Shown here piece after piece: positions 7,670-8,115 of a DNA stretch of 8,115 bases (position 1 is its first letter; each line of letters begins with the position of its first letter). The translations under genes were made by a program, and so were the position numbers. The notes under the pieces are model-generated. The model was given only the letters and a program-made list of their open reading frames with translations. It was not told where the DNA came from and made no database searches. The stretch lies in assembly GCA_012842235.1 (NCBI GenBank), contig DUTE01000294.1:1-8115 (forward strand). The letters run 5' to 3'. Source of the stretch: Bacillota bacterium (GTDB lineage Bacteria > Bacillota > DTU065).

Positions 7670-7699
7670 ATTATAGCACAGGGCTACCTTGCCTGACAA
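7670..7699 (-). promoter_or_regulatory. Sigma-A-type promoter for ftsH
   Basis: On the minus strand a -35 box TTGTCA (7694-7699, 5 of 6 to consensus) and a perfect -10 box TATAAT (7670-7675) are 18 bases apart, and TGC just before the -10 gives an extended -10 element. The -35 lies inside the last codons of tilS. Transcription should start near 7663, giving ftsH a leader of about 60 bases that contains the hairpin hiding its ribosome binding site. This makes ftsH at least partly independent of tilS transcription. Confidence 0.8.
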
Positions 7700-8115
7700 C
7701 TTTGGACAATACGCAATACCAAACATTGTTTAGTATTTTCGTCAACTTTAAAAGACTCACTGATACGAAAACCAACTATCCAAATAATTCGATCTTTCCC
7801 ATCTACCAAAAGTGGTATATGATCTCTTATTCTACGTGGTATTTTTTGATCAATAAAAAACTCTTTAAGTTTTTTAGGGCCACTACTGCCTAAGGGATAA
7901 AAAACATCTCCAGGTCTTCGCGTTCTTAAACTTAGGGGTTTTACTATTTTTTCTTCATCAACTACTTCGCTTAGAGGTGTGCTTAATCCTAGGTCGACTT
8001 TATCCCTAGAAAGAGAAAAAGACTCAAATTTCCAAGAACGCACCTTATCTCCCTTTTTATAGTCGAGTAACACTACAGAAGGTGCTGGAAGAAGATGAAA
8101 ATCACTAGCTATATA
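7684..8115 (-). CDS. tilS: tRNA(Ile)-lysidine synthetase TilS, C-terminal part (start outside window)
   Basis: TilS attaches lysine to the wobble C34 of the CAU-anticodon isoleucine tRNA, so that it reads AUA and is charged with isoleucine. Only the last 143 codons are in the window, and the frame stays open to the right edge; the apparent GTG start at 8073 is internal, not a real start. The fragment matches the TilS C-terminal domain, which helps tRNA binding: RTRRPGD at fragment residues 64-70, YPLG (73-76), [14 protein letters not shown] (81-94), RD (97-98), PLLVDG (101-106) and IIWIVGFRI (110-118). The N-terminal PP-loop catalytic domain (SGGxDS) lies beyond the window. The end of the gene overlaps the ftsH promoter. 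In Bacillus hprT lies between tilS and ftsH, but no such gene is present here. Confidence 0.93.
   Translation of the reverse strand, partial: YIASDFHLLPAPSVVLLDYKKGDKVRSWKFESFSLSRDKVDLGLSTPLSEVVDEEKIVKPLSLRTRRPGDVFYPLGSSGPKKLKEFFIDQKIPRRIRDHIPLLVDGKDRIIWIVGFRISESFKVDENTKQCLVLRIVQSCQAR

Noticed and set aside
7651..7675. Plus-strand TTGACA followed by a TATAG-like box
   Set aside because: The spacing is only 14-15 bases, the -10 is poor, and no plus-strand gene follows; the good promoter here is on the minus strand.
7606..7893. Plus-strand open frame opposite the tilS end and ftsH leader
   Set aside because: It lies opposite the conserved TilS C-terminal domain and the ftsH promoter, shows no recognisable motif and has no fitting ribosome binding site.
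8071..8073. GTG as the start of a separate small gene at the right edge
   Set aside because: The frame stays open to the window edge, there is no ribosome binding site at the GTG, and the protein is clearly the C-terminal domain of TilS.

Overview
The window is an AT-rich (roughly 60% A+T by eye) bacterial chromosome segment in which all eight recognisable genes lie on the minus strand, read from right to left. Gene content, strong GGAGG-type ribosome binding sites, GTG starts and the tilS-ftsH-folB neighbourhood (resembling the Bacillus tilS-hprT-ftsH...folB region) suggest a Firmicute, most likely an anaerobic clostridial-type lineage. I cannot name a species. No gene-free stretch exceeds 81 bases, and I see no rRNA, tRNA, CRISPR, transposon or phage gene.

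Layout in transcription order. At the right edge is the 3' part of tilS (tRNA-Ile lysidine synthetase; its start is outside the window). A good sigma-A-type promoter overlaps the end of tilS and drives ftsH, the membrane AAA+ zinc protease. The ftsH leader can fold a hairpin that hides its ribosome binding site, and a second helix could compete with it. After 66 bases comes folB (dihydroneopterin aldolase), in which the usual catalytic Tyr54 is a proline. folB is followed at once by a strong intrinsic terminator.

Only 29 bases after the terminator T-run starts nadA, followed by nadB and nadC: quinolinate synthase, L-aspartate oxidase and quinolinate phosphoribosyltransferase. Together they make the complete route from aspartate and dihydroxyacetone phosphate to nicotinate mononucleotide. 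nadB and nadC overlap by 25 bases. The same tight gene series continues, with gaps of 18 and 27 bases, into a BadF/NagK-type amino-sugar kinase and then nanE (N-acylglucosamine-6-phosphate 2-epimerase), which runs off the left edge about 10-15 codons before its expected end. These last two belong to amino-sugar salvage (sialic acid or peptidoglycan sugars), not to NAD synthesis.

This is mostly ordinary housekeeping sequence; I do not see a convincing undescribed multi-gene system. The points most worth a second look are the switch-like ftsH leader, the Tyr-to-Pro change in FolB, the terminator that leaves almost no room for a nadA promoter, and the joining of NAD synthesis with amino-sugar salvage.
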